Positions 1 through 8,645 are shown, counted from the stretch's first letter. The stretch: 64,000 nucleotides of DNA from Psychrobacillus insolitus (GCF_003254155.1 NZ_QKZI01000005.1:115623-179622), one strand, 5' to 3'. Numbers and translations are program-made. The notes: a model not told the origin generated them from the sequence alone.

Positions 1-1205
1 TTAAATGGAGGTAATCCAGCCATCGATAAACTACCTATTACAGCAACTGTAAATGTAAATGGCATTAACGCCATTAATCCACCTAGCCTTCTAATATCAC
101 GAGTACCAAGCCCATGATCGACAATCCCAACGACCATGAAAAGTGCTCCTTTAAACGTAGAGTGATTAATCATATGGAAAAGAGCAGCAAATGTAGCTTG
201 AGTATAAATAACAGATTCCGTCGAGTAACCTATATGTAGTGCTACTGAACCGAGTCCGAGTAAACTCATTATGAGACCTAGTTGACTTATCGTTGAATAA
301 GCTAACAATGCCTTTAAATCGGTTTGTTTAACCGCATTAAATGAGCCCCAGAATAATGTAATCATCCCGACGATACTAACCGTCCAAAACCACACTTGAT
401 CTCCGCCGAATACTGGCGTAAAACGAGCCACCAGGTAAATCCCTGCCTTTACCATTGTTGCAGAGTGTAAATATGCACTTACTGGAGTTGGGGCTTCCAT
501 TGCGTCTGGCAACCAAATATGAAACGGAAACTGTGCTGACTTTGTAAAAGCACCTAACAATACTAAAATCATTGCGGGCATAAATAAAGCATGGTCTGTG
601 AAACCACTTATGCTACTAATAATTTCCCGAATACTAAAAGTACCTGTCATCGTATGAAGCATGATAAAACCAACAAGCATAGCCACTCCACCACTTACCG
701 TGATAAGCATTGCTTTTTGCGCTCCTAGTCTAGAACCTTTACGATGATTCCAAAAGGCAATTAATAGGAAAGAAGAAACACTCGTTAATTCCCAAAATAC
801 ATATAACACCATTAAATTATCAGAAAATACGACGCCGAGCATGGCACCCATGAATAATAATAAGTAGACATAGAAGTGTTGGAGGGATTCTTTTGTAGAA
901 AGATAAAAAATGGAGTATAAAATGACTAAACTACCTACACCAGTTATAAGTAAACCAAATATCATACTTAAACCATCTAAATAAGTAGTGAAGTTAATAT
1001 CTAATGTGGGAATCCATTGGTATGTATCAGTAAATGTTTGACCACTTGCTACCGAGGGAATTAACCTAGCAAGCAGGATAAACAAAGTAATAGGTACTAA
1101 CATAACAAACCATCCAATATGTATAAATCTGAATCGTCTATAAATAAATGGGACGAATGCAGCTATGATAAATGGAAGAATAATTGCGAAATTTACGGAA
1201 AACAA
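1..1205 (-). CDS. mrpA: Na+/H+ antiporter subunit A (MrpA), 5' part only
   Basis: Translated by hand on the minus strand: an open frame of about 401 codons runs from a TTG at 1203-1205 off the left edge. A GGAGG (1213-1217) lies 7 nt upstream, which decides the start. The protein is multi-spanning and carries the proton-channel (NADH dehydrogenase ND5-like) signature, with stretches such as VFWELTSVSSFLLIAFWNH, FPFHIWLPDAMEAPTPVSAY and FHMINHSTFKGALF. These match MrpA, the large subunit of the multisubunit Na+/H+ antiporter in the cell membrane, used for pH and sodium homeostasis. MrpA is normally about 800 residues, so the C-terminal half and presumably mrpB-G lie beyond the edge. NuoL/ND5 is the main alternative, but the N-terminus fits MrpA better. 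Confidence 0.85.
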   Translation of the reverse strand, partial: MFSVNFAIILPFIIAAFVPFIYRRFRFIHIGWFVMLVPITLFILLARLIPSVASGQTFTDTYQWIPTLDINFTTYLDGLSMIFGLLITGVGSLVILYSIFYLSTKESLQHFYVYLLLFMGAMLGVVFSDNLMVLYVFWELTSVSSFLLIAFWNHRKGSRLGAQKAMLITVSGGVAMLVGFIMLHTMTGTFSIREIISSISGFTDHALFMPAMILVLLGAFTKSAQFPFHIWLPDAMEAPTPVSAYLHSATMVKAGIYLVARFTPVFGGDQVWFWTVSIVGMITLFWGSFNAVKQTDLKALLAYSTISQLGLIMSLLGLGSVALHIGYSTESVIYTQATFAALFHMINHSTFKGALFMVVGIVDHGLGTRDIRRLGGLMALMPFTFTVAVIGSLSMAGLPPF

Positions 1206-1519
1206 ATCCTAACCTCCAGTTCTTTTTTACTTTTAATTTTTGATTTTGATAGAATCATTCTATTTCGTGAAGAACGCTTGACTATACCTGAAACTAGTAG
1301 CATAATAAGAAGCCATGTGGGTCATTAACAATTTCCCAAAATTTAAAAATATATTAAGGAAAAGCACTAAAAATACGAGTAGATGTGGACATATACTTAG
1401 TAAATTATACACTAAGATAACACCCACTGCACTTCAAGCGCTTTAATACTAAATAACTTAAAACGAATTAGATATGTATATAGATTGTAGAAACGAACAT
1501 AAAAGAGGAGTAGGTAACG
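1206..1519. other. Intergenic region between divergent mrpA and usp-like gene
   Basis: This AT-rich stretch of 314 bases must hold both divergent promoters. I see the mrpA ribosome binding site (1213-1217), the AGAGGAG ribosome binding site of the next gene (1504-1510) and a weak 6-bp inverted repeat at 1396-1416. I could not assign -35/-10 boxes with confidence, and the short open frame at 1119-1328 is a shadow of mrpA. Confidence 0.4.
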
Positions 1520-2200
1520 ATGAAACGTACAAAAGGTCGTATGGACGAAAGTATACTAGTTTGTGTATACTACGGACCAAACGGAGAGCGTCTTATTAGA
1601 AGAGGACATAAAATGGCAAGTATGCTAGATTGTCCCCTATATATCTTGACAGTTGATCCACTACCATACGATGCATTTGATGCTGAGAAATCAGGATATA
1701 TTGAACAATGGAAAAGCTTAGCGGAAGAATTAGAAATAGAAGAATTTATCATTCGCGACAATGAAAAACGACCTTCTCCAAAAGTTATTAAAGAAGTCGC
1801 GCATAAACTAAACATCACCCAAATCATCATTGGCCAAACTGCTCAAAGTAGATGGGAAGAAATTACCAAGGGATCTTTTATGAATGTCTTATTAAAAGAA
1901 ATTCCATTTGTTGATTTCCATGTCGTTTCCGTTGAACGTTCCGTAAAAGAATCAGAAGATGGAGTTTTCGAAAAAGGAGTCCGTGCTTATTTAGTTGTTG
2001 ACGGAGATACGTACAAGGTTTCTTTTACATTTGCTAAAAACATGTGCCAAGAGGGCATATTCTTTAAAGAAGTAGGTACAGACTTTGATAATGGAATTTT
2101 TAAGTTTATGCATAACAACAAGATGCATCAAGTCCATATCCAAGATAATTTATGTACCGATTCTTCTCAAGTTCCAGATGGTTGTAGCTTAAAATTATAA
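1520..2200 (+). CDS. Universal stress protein / KdpD-type UspA-domain protein
   Basis: A 226-residue soluble protein. Residues 10-150 look like the UspA fold as found in the sensor part of KdpD: an ILVCVYYGPNGERLIRRG start, an internal ITQIIIGQTAQSRWEEITKGS segment resembling the nucleotide-binding G-x2-G-x9-G(S/T) region, then a strand-rich tail of about 75 residues that I do not recognise. UspA proteins bind ATP and have roles in stress or ion homeostasis. Being divergent from mrpA suggests a link to cation balance, but this is inference. The start is set by AGAGGAG at about 10 nt, and a terminator follows directly. Confidence 0.65.
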   Translation: MKRTKGRMDESILVCVYYGPNGERLIRRGHKMASMLDCPLYILTVDPLPYDAFDAEKSGYIEQWKSLAEELEIEEFIIRDNEKRPSPKVIKEVAHKLNITQIIIGQTAQSRWEEITKGSFMNVLLKEIPFVDFHVVSVERSVKESEDGVFEKGVRAYLVVDGDTYKVSFTFAKNMCQEGIFFKEVGTDFDNGIFKFMHNNKMHQVHIQDNLCTDSSQVPDGCSLKL

Positions 2201-2205
2201 TCCCA

Positions 2206-2238
2206 AAAGAGAGACTCCAAGAGTTCTCTCTTTTTTTA
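2206..2238 (+). terminator. Rho-independent terminator of the usp-like gene
   Basis: An AGAGAGACTC / GAGTTCTCTCT stem with one bulge is followed by seven T. It lies directly behind the stop codon at 2200. Confidence 0.75.
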
Positions 2239-2246
2239 ATGAAGAT

Positions 2247-2608
2247 TTTGCGAATTCCGAGTGAAATCTTGCGCATAACGGGGGCGACCTTGCGAGTAGC
2301 ACCAATCTTGCGTGTTCCGAGTGAAATCTTGCGCATAACAGCGGCTACCTTGCGAGTAAGACAAGTAATCTTGCGAATATGGCCAGTGACCTTGCGAATA
2401 GCACCAAACTTGCGTGTTCCGAGTGAAATCTTGCGCATAACAGCGGCTACCTTGCGAGTAAGACAAGTAATCTTGCGAATATGGCCAGTGACCTTGCGAA
2501 TAGCACCAATCTTGCGTGTTCCGAGTGAAATCTTGCACATAACGGGGGCGACCTTGCGAGTAAGACAAGTAATCTTGCGAATATGCTCTCCAATCTTGCT
2601 CCTAAGCA
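2247..2608. repeat. Tandem array of 18/21-nt units headed CTTGCG
   Basis: Seventeen consecutive units (2247-2594) plus a partial one (from 2595) each begin with CTTGCG or a one-base variant and are either 21 or 18 nt long. Five recurring unit types appear (tails such as TGTTCCGAGTGAAAT, CATAACAGCGGCTAC, AGTAAGACAAGTAAT). A higher-order period of 102 nt (21+21+21+21+18) is visible: 2307-2408 and 2409-2510 differ only at the last base. Because every unit is a multiple of 3, open frames persist on both strands, but none has a ribosome binding site. The array lies between two converging terminators, so it is probably non-coding. Function unknown. Confidence 0.9.
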
Positions 2609-2618
2609 TTTTCTACAC

Positions 2619-2649
2619 AAAAAAAGAAGCGACTACTAAAGTCACTTCC
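2619..2649 (-). terminator. Terminator of the Fsr-like transporter gene
   Basis: On the minus strand a GAAGTGACT / AGTCGCTTC stem is followed by a run of seven T, a few bases behind the stop codon at 2657. Confidence 0.8.
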
Positions 2650-2656
2650 CTCCCAT

Positions 2657-3871
2657 TTATCCTTGCAATGCAATCTTTCTATCTTTTGGCAACGCTAAGG
2701 CTACCAGCCCGATGATTGGTAACACTGAAACAATAATCATCGTCGTATAAACACCTAGATGATCCATTAATATCCCGATCACTACTGCTCCAATAGCACC
2801 CATTCCAAATGCAAGTCCTACCGTTAAGCCTGCCATAGTACCAATTTTACTCGGCACAAGCTCTTGTGCATAAACAACTGTCACTGAAAAGCTTAGCATG
2901 ATGAAAAATCCGATTAAAGTAAGTAAAATAACAACCACCCATATAGGAACATATGGCAATATTAAACTTAGTGGAATCGGTACAGCCACAGAAAGTAAAA
3001 TAACATTTTTTCTGCCCATACGATCCGCCATCGGCCCTCCAAAGAATGTTCCAACTGCTCCTAATGCTAAGAAAATAAAGATGAAAAGTTGCCCTTTTTG
3101 AATCGTAAATCCGTAATTCTCCATCAAGTGAAAAATATAGAAATTGGTCATGTTGGTCACATAAAATGATCTTGCAAAAATGATAACCATTAGAAGAGTC
3201 AAAGCGATAACTACTTGTTTCTTAGTTAAAGATGGCAAGGAAGATAGAAGTACTTTCTTCGTTTTAGAAAGCTTCTCCTCTTCCAACTGTTTCTTATACC
3301 AAGCAGATATTTTCGATAATATAAAGATTCCCACTGCAGCAACAACAAGAAATAATGCTGCTCCTCTTTGTCCAAATGGTACTAAGATGAAAGCACTAAT
3401 TAGTGGTGCGAGTGCTTGTCCAGAGTTTCCTCCAACTTGATAAATAGATTGTGACAATCCTCTTTTAGATCCTGCTGCCATGTATGAAACACGAGAACCT
3501 TCTGGATGAAAAACAGCAGATCCAAAACCTAAAAATATAACAGATACAAGAATAATCCAGTATTCCGGTGCAAATGCTAATCCTAACATACCGATAAATG
3601 AGCTCGTCATTCCGATTGGAAGTGCATAGGGCATTGGCTTTTTATCACTAATAAATCCAACAACCGGCTGCAATAATGATGCCACTATATTTAAAACAAA
3701 AGAAATCAACCCTAATTGCGTAAAAGTAAGTCCAATTTCTTTTGCTAAAACTGGAAACATTGCTGGAATAACAGCTTGTAATGAGTCATTAAATAAGTGG
3801 CAAACCCCAATCGCAAACATGACAGGATACACCGGATTTCCAAGTTTATGCGTAGAATCTACCGTAGCCAT
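2657..3871 (-). CDS. MFS transporter, fosmidomycin resistance (Fsr) family
   Basis: A 404-residue protein with about twelve predicted membrane segments and a basic loop in the middle (around residues 190-210). The N-terminus (GVCHLFNDSLQAVIPAMFPVL), the loop-2 motif GFISDKKPMPY and the FHPEGSRVSY motif in helix 5 are those of Fsr-type major facilitator proteins, proton-driven drug exporters of the cytoplasmic membrane. The natural substrate cannot be told from sequence. It stands alone, with its own terminator at 2619-2649 and divergent from the YetF-like gene. Confidence 0.8.
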   Translation of the reverse strand: MATVDSTHKLGNPVYPVMFAIGVCHLFNDSLQAVIPAMFPVLAKEIGLTFTQLGLISFVLNIVASLLQPVVGFISDKKPMPYALPIGMTSSFIGMLGLAFAPEYWIILVSVIFLGFGSAVFHPEGSRVSYMAAGSKRGLSQSIYQVGGNSGQALAPLISAFILVPFGQRGAALFLVVAAVGIFILSKISAWYKKQLEEEKLSKTKKVLLSSLPSLTKKQVVIALTLLMVIIFARSFYVTNMTNFYIFHLMENYGFTIQKGQLFIFIFLALGAVGTFFGGPMADRMGRKNVILLSVAVPIPLSLILPYVPIWVVVILLTLIGFFIMLSFSVTVVYAQELVPSKIGTMAGLTVGLAFGMGAIGAVVIGILMDHLGVYTTMIIVSVLPIIGLVALALPKDRKIALQG

Positions 3872-4037
3872 ACTATTTGATCACACTCTTTCTTGTTTCC
3901 GAATAAAGTAATAGATTTATTATAGCGCAAATCCCGTTGAGTAAACTGAAAATATTTACTTTTAGAAATAAGAATAGATTATAGTTGGTTGTTAACACTG
4001 AAAGGAAGGACATTTAGTTATAAAGGGGTCGAGCCTA

Positions 4038-4745
4038 ATGAAGGATTTATTTGAAATAGATTTTTGGGAAATGATTATTCGAACTACTGTTTCTTTTGCG
4101 GCACTTCTATTATTAGCAAGAATTTTAGGGAAAAAACAACTTAGTCAGTTAACCTTCTTCCATTATATTACCGGAATAACCATTGGATCAATCGCTGCAG
4201 AAATTGCGTCACAAACAGAAACGCCATTTGTAAACGGACTAATATCACTTATTTGGTGGTCCGTCCTGACATGGCTGATGAGTTACCTCGCTTTAAAGTC
4301 GCCTAAGCTTCGAATCCTTTTCGACGATGAACCTACGATTGTTATTAAAGATGGGGAATTATCCGTAAAATCTCTAAAATCTGCACGCTTACATTTGGAC
4401 GATCTTATGATGATGCTTAGAGAACAATCGATCTTCTCCATTCAAGATGTCCATTATGCAGTACTAGAAACAAATGGAGAATTAAGTGTTTTTAAAAAAG
4501 TGGAACTACAAGAAGCGACCAAACAAGATGTAAAAGTACCGACTACGCTTCCTGTATATATGCCAACTGAAATTATATCAGATGGGAAAGTTGTGCAAAA
4601 AAATTTAACCGAGCTCGATTTAACAGAAGAGTGGGTCATGAAAAAACTTCGTAAACAAGGAGTAGAATCTGTCCAAGATGTCTTTTACGCACAAATCCAA
4701 ACAAATGGTTCTCTGTATATTAGCCTTCGTAAAAACGGTATATAA
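4038..4745 (+). CDS. DUF421 / YetF-like membrane protein
   Basis: A 235-residue protein with three N-terminal membrane segments (about residues 10-85), including the RILGKKQLSQLTFFHYITG motif typical of the family. Two cytoplasmic alpha/beta repeats follow (residues 90-235), each ending in a LETNGELSV- or IQTNGSLYI-like strand. The Bacillus relatives YetF, YrbG and YkjA are of this type. The biochemical role is not established, though some DUF421 proteins are spore-germination or membrane factors. An AAAGGGG ribosome binding site precedes the ATG. Monocistronic, with a shared terminator behind it. Confidence 0.8.
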   Translation: MKDLFEIDFWEMIIRTTVSFAALLLLARILGKKQLSQLTFFHYITGITIGSIAAEIASQTETPFVNGLISLIWWSVLTWLMSYLALKSPKLRILFDDEPTIVIKDGELSVKSLKSARLHLDDLMMMLREQSIFSIQDVHYAVLETNGELSVFKKVELQEATKQDVKVPTTLPVYMPTEIISDGKVVQKNLTELDLTEEWVMKKLRKQGVESVQDVFYAQIQTNGSLYISLRKNGI

Positions 4746-4779
4746 AAAGGACTTCCAGCCTAATGGAAGTCCTTTTTTC
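4744..4779. terminator. Bidirectional terminator between the yetF-like and hydrolase genes
   Basis: AAAAAGGACTTCCA pairs with TGGAAGTCCTTTTTT. It has a T run on either strand and serves two converging genes. Confidence 0.85.
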
Positions 4780-4781
4780 TA

Positions 4782-5564
4782 TCAAATCAATTGCTGGATT
4801 GCTTTCAAAAGTTCAATCGGTGCTTCGTACATACTCATATGACCAACATCTTTCACTAATACTTGTTTAATATTCTCACCACTTGTTGTAAATGTTTTTT
4901 CTGAAGGAATTAATTGATCACTATCCCCCGCCACTAGCAAAACTGGTAACTTAGTATTTTCTAAAACTGCTATGCGATCTTTTCTTTCCTTCATCGCATG
5001 TAGAGCATTTTTGGCTCCTACTGATGATGTTGTATACCCTATTTTCTTCGCTTCCTCTATTGCTTTCTGATGATCTTCTATATGATCTGGAGCAAATAAT
5101 TTCGGTACTAAACCATCGATGAATACTTCCATTCCTTCTTCATCTATTTTATAAGCTGATGATACTCTGCCTTCTCTTGCTTCTATAGAATCTGCATAAG
5201 CTGTAGAATGTACTAATGAAAATCCATTTAATCGATTACTATACGATTCCGCAAACGCGAGCGTTATATAGCCCCCTAAAGAATGTCCAACCATCGTCAC
5301 TTTTTCAATTTCTAATTCATCTAGAAAATCTTGTATAAAATCTGCATAATGATAGATCTCATTCATATTTTCCCAAACCTCTGAATCGCCATGTCCTGGC
5401 AAGTCAATCGCTAGTACTCGATTCGTTTTAGAAAGCCCCGGAATGACTTCATTCCAATAGGTAGAACTCCCACAAAAACCATGGATAAGTAAAAAAACTT
5501 CGCCTTTACCCTCGTCTTGATACGCTACTTTTTTGTTATATACTTCTACAGAATGCACATTCAT
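4782..5564 (-). CDS. Alpha/beta-fold hydrolase
   Basis: A 260-residue cytoplasmic enzyme of the alpha/beta hydrolase fold. Visible are the oxyanion motif HGFCGSSTYW (from residue 28), the nucleophile elbow GHSLGG with Ser95, an acid in VAGDSDQLIP (around 217) and the final histidine in VGHMSMYEAP (around 242). The catalytic triad is therefore complete. Esterase or lipase-like activity on a small substrate is likely, but the substrate is unknown. A GGAGAG ribosome binding site lies upstream. It converges on the DUF421 gene. Confidence 0.8.
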   Translation of the reverse strand: MNVHSVEVYNKKVAYQDEGKGEVFLLIHGFCGSSTYWNEVIPGLSKTNRVLAIDLPGHGDSEVWENMNEIYHYADFIQDFLDELEIEKVTMVGHSLGGYITLAFAESYSNRLNGFSLVHSTAYADSIEAREGRVSSAYKIDEEGMEVFIDGLVPKLFAPDHIEDHQKAIEEAKKIGYTTSSVGAKNALHAMKERKDRIAVLENTKLPVLLVAGDSDQLIPSEKTFTTSGENIKQVLVKDVGHMSMYEAPIELLKAIQQLI

Positions 5565-5697
5565 TTCTACACTCTCCTTTTTTACTCATTATAATGTATT
5601 CTACCCTTTCCTTCCAAATAAAAACCAAGAGTATAATATTTATACTTGATATATATTTTATACTAAATTATACTAATTGTAGAAATGAGGATTGAAG

Positions 5698-6018
5698 ATG
5701 AAAATTTGTCCATACTTAGAGTCGTCTTTTCAAATACTCGGTAGACGTTGGAACGGATTAATCGTTCATTACTTATCGAACTGTCCAGACTATACCGCAC
5801 ACTTTTCAAATATGAAAAAAGACTTAACCGATATTACGCCACGTGCATTATCACTTAAATTAACTGAACTCGCTGAGCATGGTTTAGTAGAGAAAATAAT
5901 GACCGTAGAAAATTCGGTTAATATAACCTATCACTTAACTATCGCCGGCCAAGAACTTGCTGAAGCTCTTAAACCAGTACACGCTTGGGCAAAGAAACAT
6001 ATAACGTTAGAAAACTAG
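5698..6018 (+). CDS. HxlR-family transcriptional regulator (thiol-sensor type)
   Basis: A 106-residue winged-helix protein. The HxlR core is clear: ICPYLESSFQILGRRWNGLIV, the recognition region DITPRALSLKLTELAEHGLV, then the wing. The N-terminal cysteine (Cys4 in this numbering) is the residue that senses disulfide or quinone stress in YodB and HypR, which are well-studied relatives. I chose the ATG at 5698 over the in-frame TTG at 5692 because the ATGAGG ribosome binding site (5685-5690) would almost touch the TTG. It is 17 nt from the DsbA-like gene, so the two are probably co-transcribed and the regulator likely controls both. Confidence 0.85.
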   Translation: MKICPYLESSFQILGRRWNGLIVHYLSNCPDYTAHFSNMKKDLTDITPRALSLKLTELAEHGLVEKIMTVENSVNITYHLTIAGQELAEALKPVHAWAKKHITLEN

Positions 6019-6035
6019 GGAATGGGGAAAATAAC

Positions 6036-6965
6036 ATGACAAACCAAAATCCAATGATGTGTGATTTAGAAACAGGAATTTGTGGACCAGCTGGAGAAGG
6101 AAACGCTGAAATGAGCTTTATCGATTTATCTACACCAAGCAAAAAAATCGATCTATATTACGTAACAGATCCAATTTGTTCACATTGCTGGGCCCTCGAG
6201 CCAACATTGCGTAAATTCGTAGAAGAGTATGGTCAATACTTTAACATGCATACAATTATGGGAGGCCTACTTGAAAAATGGGATGGCTTTGCAGATGTTT
6301 CTAACGGAATTTCTGGTCCTGAAGACGTTGCAGGACACTGGAGAGAAGTTGGAGATCATACGCGCATGCCAATTGATGGATCATTTTGGTTGGAAGATCC
6401 AGTCTCTTCATCCTTCATACCATCTCGCGTTTATAAAGTAATACAACAAAAAGATGCTAGCTTAGCACCAGTTTTCTTACGTAAAGCAAGAGAAGCAGTA
6501 TTTCCTTTCAACAAAAATATTGGTAGAGACCAAGTATTAATCGACATTATCAATGAAATGGGATTGAACGGAGAAGAAATTGTAAAAGAATCATATCTTC
6601 CAGCAGCACAAGATAGCTTACAAGAAGACTTCCAGATGGCCGGTCGCCTAAGTGTACGTGGATTCCCAACCATTATTTTCTTAAATGAAGAAAAAAAAGG
6701 AGTCAAAGTAGGCGGTGCTCGCCCATTCGACTCTTATGTGCAAGCATTAAAACAAATACTACCTGAAGAAAATATCCAACCTAAAACCGCTCCAAAACTA
6801 CAAAATATCTTGAAAAAAGAAGGCTTATTATTCTCTCGTGAAATCGAAGAACTCTACGGATTAGAACAATCCGACGTTGCCGCATTTGTAGAAAAAGAAT
6901 TAACTACTGACGGCTATATTGTAGAAGAAGTTCTTGGAGAGAAATACATTAAAGTTAATAAGTAA
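6036..6965 (+). CDS. DsbA-family / SpxH (YjbH)-like thioredoxin-fold protein
   Basis: About 309 residues. A thioredoxin fold with the motif DPICSHCWALEP (Cys-Ser-His-Cys) is followed by the helical insert typical of DsbA/FrnE proteins and a cis-proline loop GFPTIIFL. SpxH/YjbH, the adaptor that delivers Spx to ClpXP, has the same layout (DPLCPECWSLEP), so this may be a paralogue or a stand-alone oxidoreductase. No signal peptide is seen, so it acts in the cytoplasm. A cysteine-containing N-terminal leader (MMCDLETGICGPAGEG) is additional. The start at 6036 follows an AATGGGG site; the longer frame from 5985 overlaps the HxlR gene. The thiol regulator directly upstream fits a disulfide-stress role. 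Confidence 0.75.
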   Translation: MTNQNPMMCDLETGICGPAGEGNAEMSFIDLSTPSKKIDLYYVTDPICSHCWALEPTLRKFVEEYGQYFNMHTIMGGLLEKWDGFADVSNGISGPEDVAGHWREVGDHTRMPIDGSFWLEDPVSSSFIPSRVYKVIQQKDASLAPVFLRKAREAVFPFNKNIGRDQVLIDIINEMGLNGEEIVKESYLPAAQDSLQEDFQMAGRLSVRGFPTIIFLNEEKKGVKVGGARPFDSYVQALKQILPEENIQPKTAPKLQNILKKEGLLFSREIEELYGLEQSDVAAFVEKELTTDGYIVEEVLGEKYIKVNK

Positions 6966-6968
6966 TCA

Positions 6969-7014
6969 TAGAACGCCCTCAGGTATTGATACTTGTGGGT
7001 GTTCTACGTCTTCT
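6969..7014 (+). terminator. Probable terminator of the HxlR/DsbA operon
   Basis: TAGAACGCCC pairs imperfectly with GGGTGTTCTA around an 18-nt loop. The following tract (CGTCTTCTT) is only moderately T-rich. Confidence 0.5.
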
Positions 7015-7060
7015 TATCCCGGTACTTTTCATAAGCCATTTCTAAGTACATCACTTTACA

Positions 7061-7648
7061 TCATACTTTCTCCCCTTCTAAATGCTTCGTACAATTATAT
7101 AAATGACACAGATTTTCACTTTCTTGTAATTCAATAATCGTAACCGATGCATTATCTACATCCTTTAAAAATTCTCCGTCTGGAACCAGAGCATGGATAA
7201 GCCTTCCTATTAAATCTCCATGACTAACTACTAATACACGGCTACCTGAATGTACTTGTTTTACTCTCTCGATAAAAGACATCCCACGAGAAAAAGTAAC
7301 ATCCTCTGGTTCAAAACCTAAATCCAACTCTTTCCAAGATGCTCCCCACTTTTCTAAGCGCTCTAGCTCAGTTGTTCCTTCAGCAACTCCTCCACCAACT
7401 TCAACTAAACGCTTATCTATACGGAATTCAGCACTTGGTAACCTTTCAGCAATAATCTCAGCAGTTCTCCTTGCTCGAATTAAAGGACTTGTATAAATGA
7501 CATCCCATTCTTCCTGCTCCATTCTATCGGCAACCCGTTCTGCCATTTCAATTCCTTCTTCATCTAAAGGAATGTCCGTATTACCTTGCTCTCTTCCTTC
7601 TTTATTCCAAGCTGTTACACCATGCCTTATAAATCCAATAGTCGTCAT
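7061..7648 (-). CDS. Histidine phosphatase family protein (phosphoglycerate-mutase-like)
   Basis: A 195-residue protein of the histidine phosphatase superfamily. The phospho-acceptor RHG motif is at residues 8-10 (FIRHGVTAWN), the second-arginine segment is YTSPLIRARRTAEII and the second catalytic histidine sits in VVSHGDLIGR. All core residues are present, so it should be active on a phosphorylated small molecule such as a sugar phosphate or nucleotide; the exact substrate is not readable. Start ATG at 7648 with a plausible AAGGGGGTAAGGG upstream. Divergent from the MerR gene at 7796. Confidence 0.8.
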   Translation of the reverse strand: MTTIGFIRHGVTAWNKEGREQGNTDIPLDEEGIEMAERVADRMEQEEWDVIYTSPLIRARRTAEIIAERLPSAEFRIDKRLVEVGGGVAEGTTELERLEKWGASWKELDLGFEPEDVTFSRGMSFIERVKQVHSGSRVLVVSHGDLIGRLIHALVPDGEFLKDVDNASVTIIELQESENLCHLYNCTKHLEGEKV

Positions 7649-7742
7649 ACCCTTACCCCCTTACATGCATTATAAATAAATAACGAGAAAATTAACAAGT
7701 CATCGGTGAATTTGCGATGCTGCCTTATTATTACCGTTCTAC

Positions 7743-7773
7743 TTGACCTTAACGCTACGTCAAGGTTTAAACT
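7743..7773 (+). promoter_or_regulatory. MerR-type promoter with 19-bp spacer and operator
   Basis: The -35 TTGACC (7743-7748) and -10 TAAACT (7768-7773) are separated by 19 bp, the over-long spacer that MerR proteins remodel. The spacer contains the imperfect palindrome CCTTAACGCTACGTCAAGG (14 of 19 positions symmetric), like the sites of Mta/TipA regulators. It lies 22 nt upstream of the MerR gene it would autoregulate. Confidence 0.85.
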
Positions 7774-7795
7774 AAGCTTATAAGGAGGTGCTGAC

Positions 7796-8554
7796 TTGGA
7801 ATATACGGTGCAAAAACTTGGCCAGTTAGCAGGAATAAGCACGCGGACACTTCGCTATTATGATGAAATTGGATTACTGAAACCAACTCGAATTAATTCA
7901 TCTGGTTATCGCATTTATGGCTCTGATGAAGTAGACCGACTGCAACAGATTCTTTTTTACCGAGAGCTTGGCTTAAACTTAGATAGTATCAAAGAAATAA
8001 TCACATCATCCACTTTTGACGCAGCAACTGCATTAAAAGAACATCGAAATAAACTGCTCCAAAAAAGTGCACAACTGGATATGTTGATAACTAATGTGGA
8101 TAAAACCATTCAACTAAGAGAAAGGAGCATTACAATGTCAGATAAAGAGAAATTTGAAGGCTTTAAACAAAAATATGTGGATAACAATGAGGATAAGTAC
8201 GGAAAAGAGATTCGAGAACTATATGGGGATAACACTGTTGATAAGTCTAATGCAAAAGTTAAAGGAATGAACCAAAAACAATATGATGAAGTAACAAACT
8301 TAGAGCAACAAGTATTAGATAACTTGAAAGTGGCTATGGAAACAGGTGATCCAGCTGGCGAACTATCACAAAAAACAGCAGATTTACACCGACAGTGGAT
8401 CAGTTATTACTGGTATCAATATTCAAAAGAAGCACATGCAGGACTGGCCGAAATGTACGTTGCGGATGAACGTTTTACTGCTTACTACGATAAAGTACAA
8501 AATGGTGCTTCTGTATTTTTAAGAGACGCCATTCTTATATACACAAAAAACTAG
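7796..8554 (+). CDS. MerR-family regulator with TipAS domain (Mta/TipAL-like)
   Basis: A 252-residue protein. Residues 1-70 form a MerR winged helix (QKLGQLAGISTRTLRYYDEIGLLKP in type), followed by a dimerising coiled coil to about 110 and a TipAS ligand-binding domain to the end (HRQWISYYWYQYSKEAHAGL). TipAS proteins bind hydrophobic or thiopeptide drugs and switch on multidrug or self-regulated genes. The start is TTG, behind a strong AAGGAGGTG at 6 nt. An internal ATG preceded by AAAGGAG (8128-8134) would give the TipAS domain alone, as known for tipAS. The only visible target is its own promoter. Confidence 0.85.
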   Translation: MEYTVQKLGQLAGISTRTLRYYDEIGLLKPTRINSSGYRIYGSDEVDRLQQILFYRELGLNLDSIKEIITSSTFDAATALKEHRNKLLQKSAQLDMLITNVDKTIQLRERSITMSDKEKFEGFKQKYVDNNEDKYGKEIRELYGDNTVDKSNAKVKGMNQKQYDEVTNLEQQVLDNLKVAMETGDPAGELSQKTADLHRQWISYYWYQYSKEAHAGLAEMYVADERFTAYYDKVQNGASVFLRDAILIYTKN

Positions 8555-8564
8555 AAGGCGAGCC

Positions 8565-8645
8565 AAACGCGGAAGCGCCTATCTCTGCTTCGCGCAGGAG
8601 CACAAGAGATAGAAATAGAAATAGACATATTATGTAGAAATTTTC
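8565..8645 (+). repeat. Dispersed palindromic repeat, copy A (internally deleted)
   Basis: The left end GCGGAAGCGCCTATCTCTGC and the right end TAGACATATTATG-AGAAATTTT match copies C and D elsewhere in the window, but the palindromic middle is missing. It begins about 10 nt behind the MerR stop codon. Confidence 0.75.

Noticed and set aside
2247..2608. CTTGCG array as a CRISPR
   Set aside because: The constant part is only 6 nt, the 'spacers' recur in a fixed order, and no cas genes are near.
2106..2715. Long open frames on both strands across the CTTGCG array
   Set aside because: They exist because repeat units are multiples of 3 without stops. None has a ribosome binding site, and they run into flanking genes and terminators.
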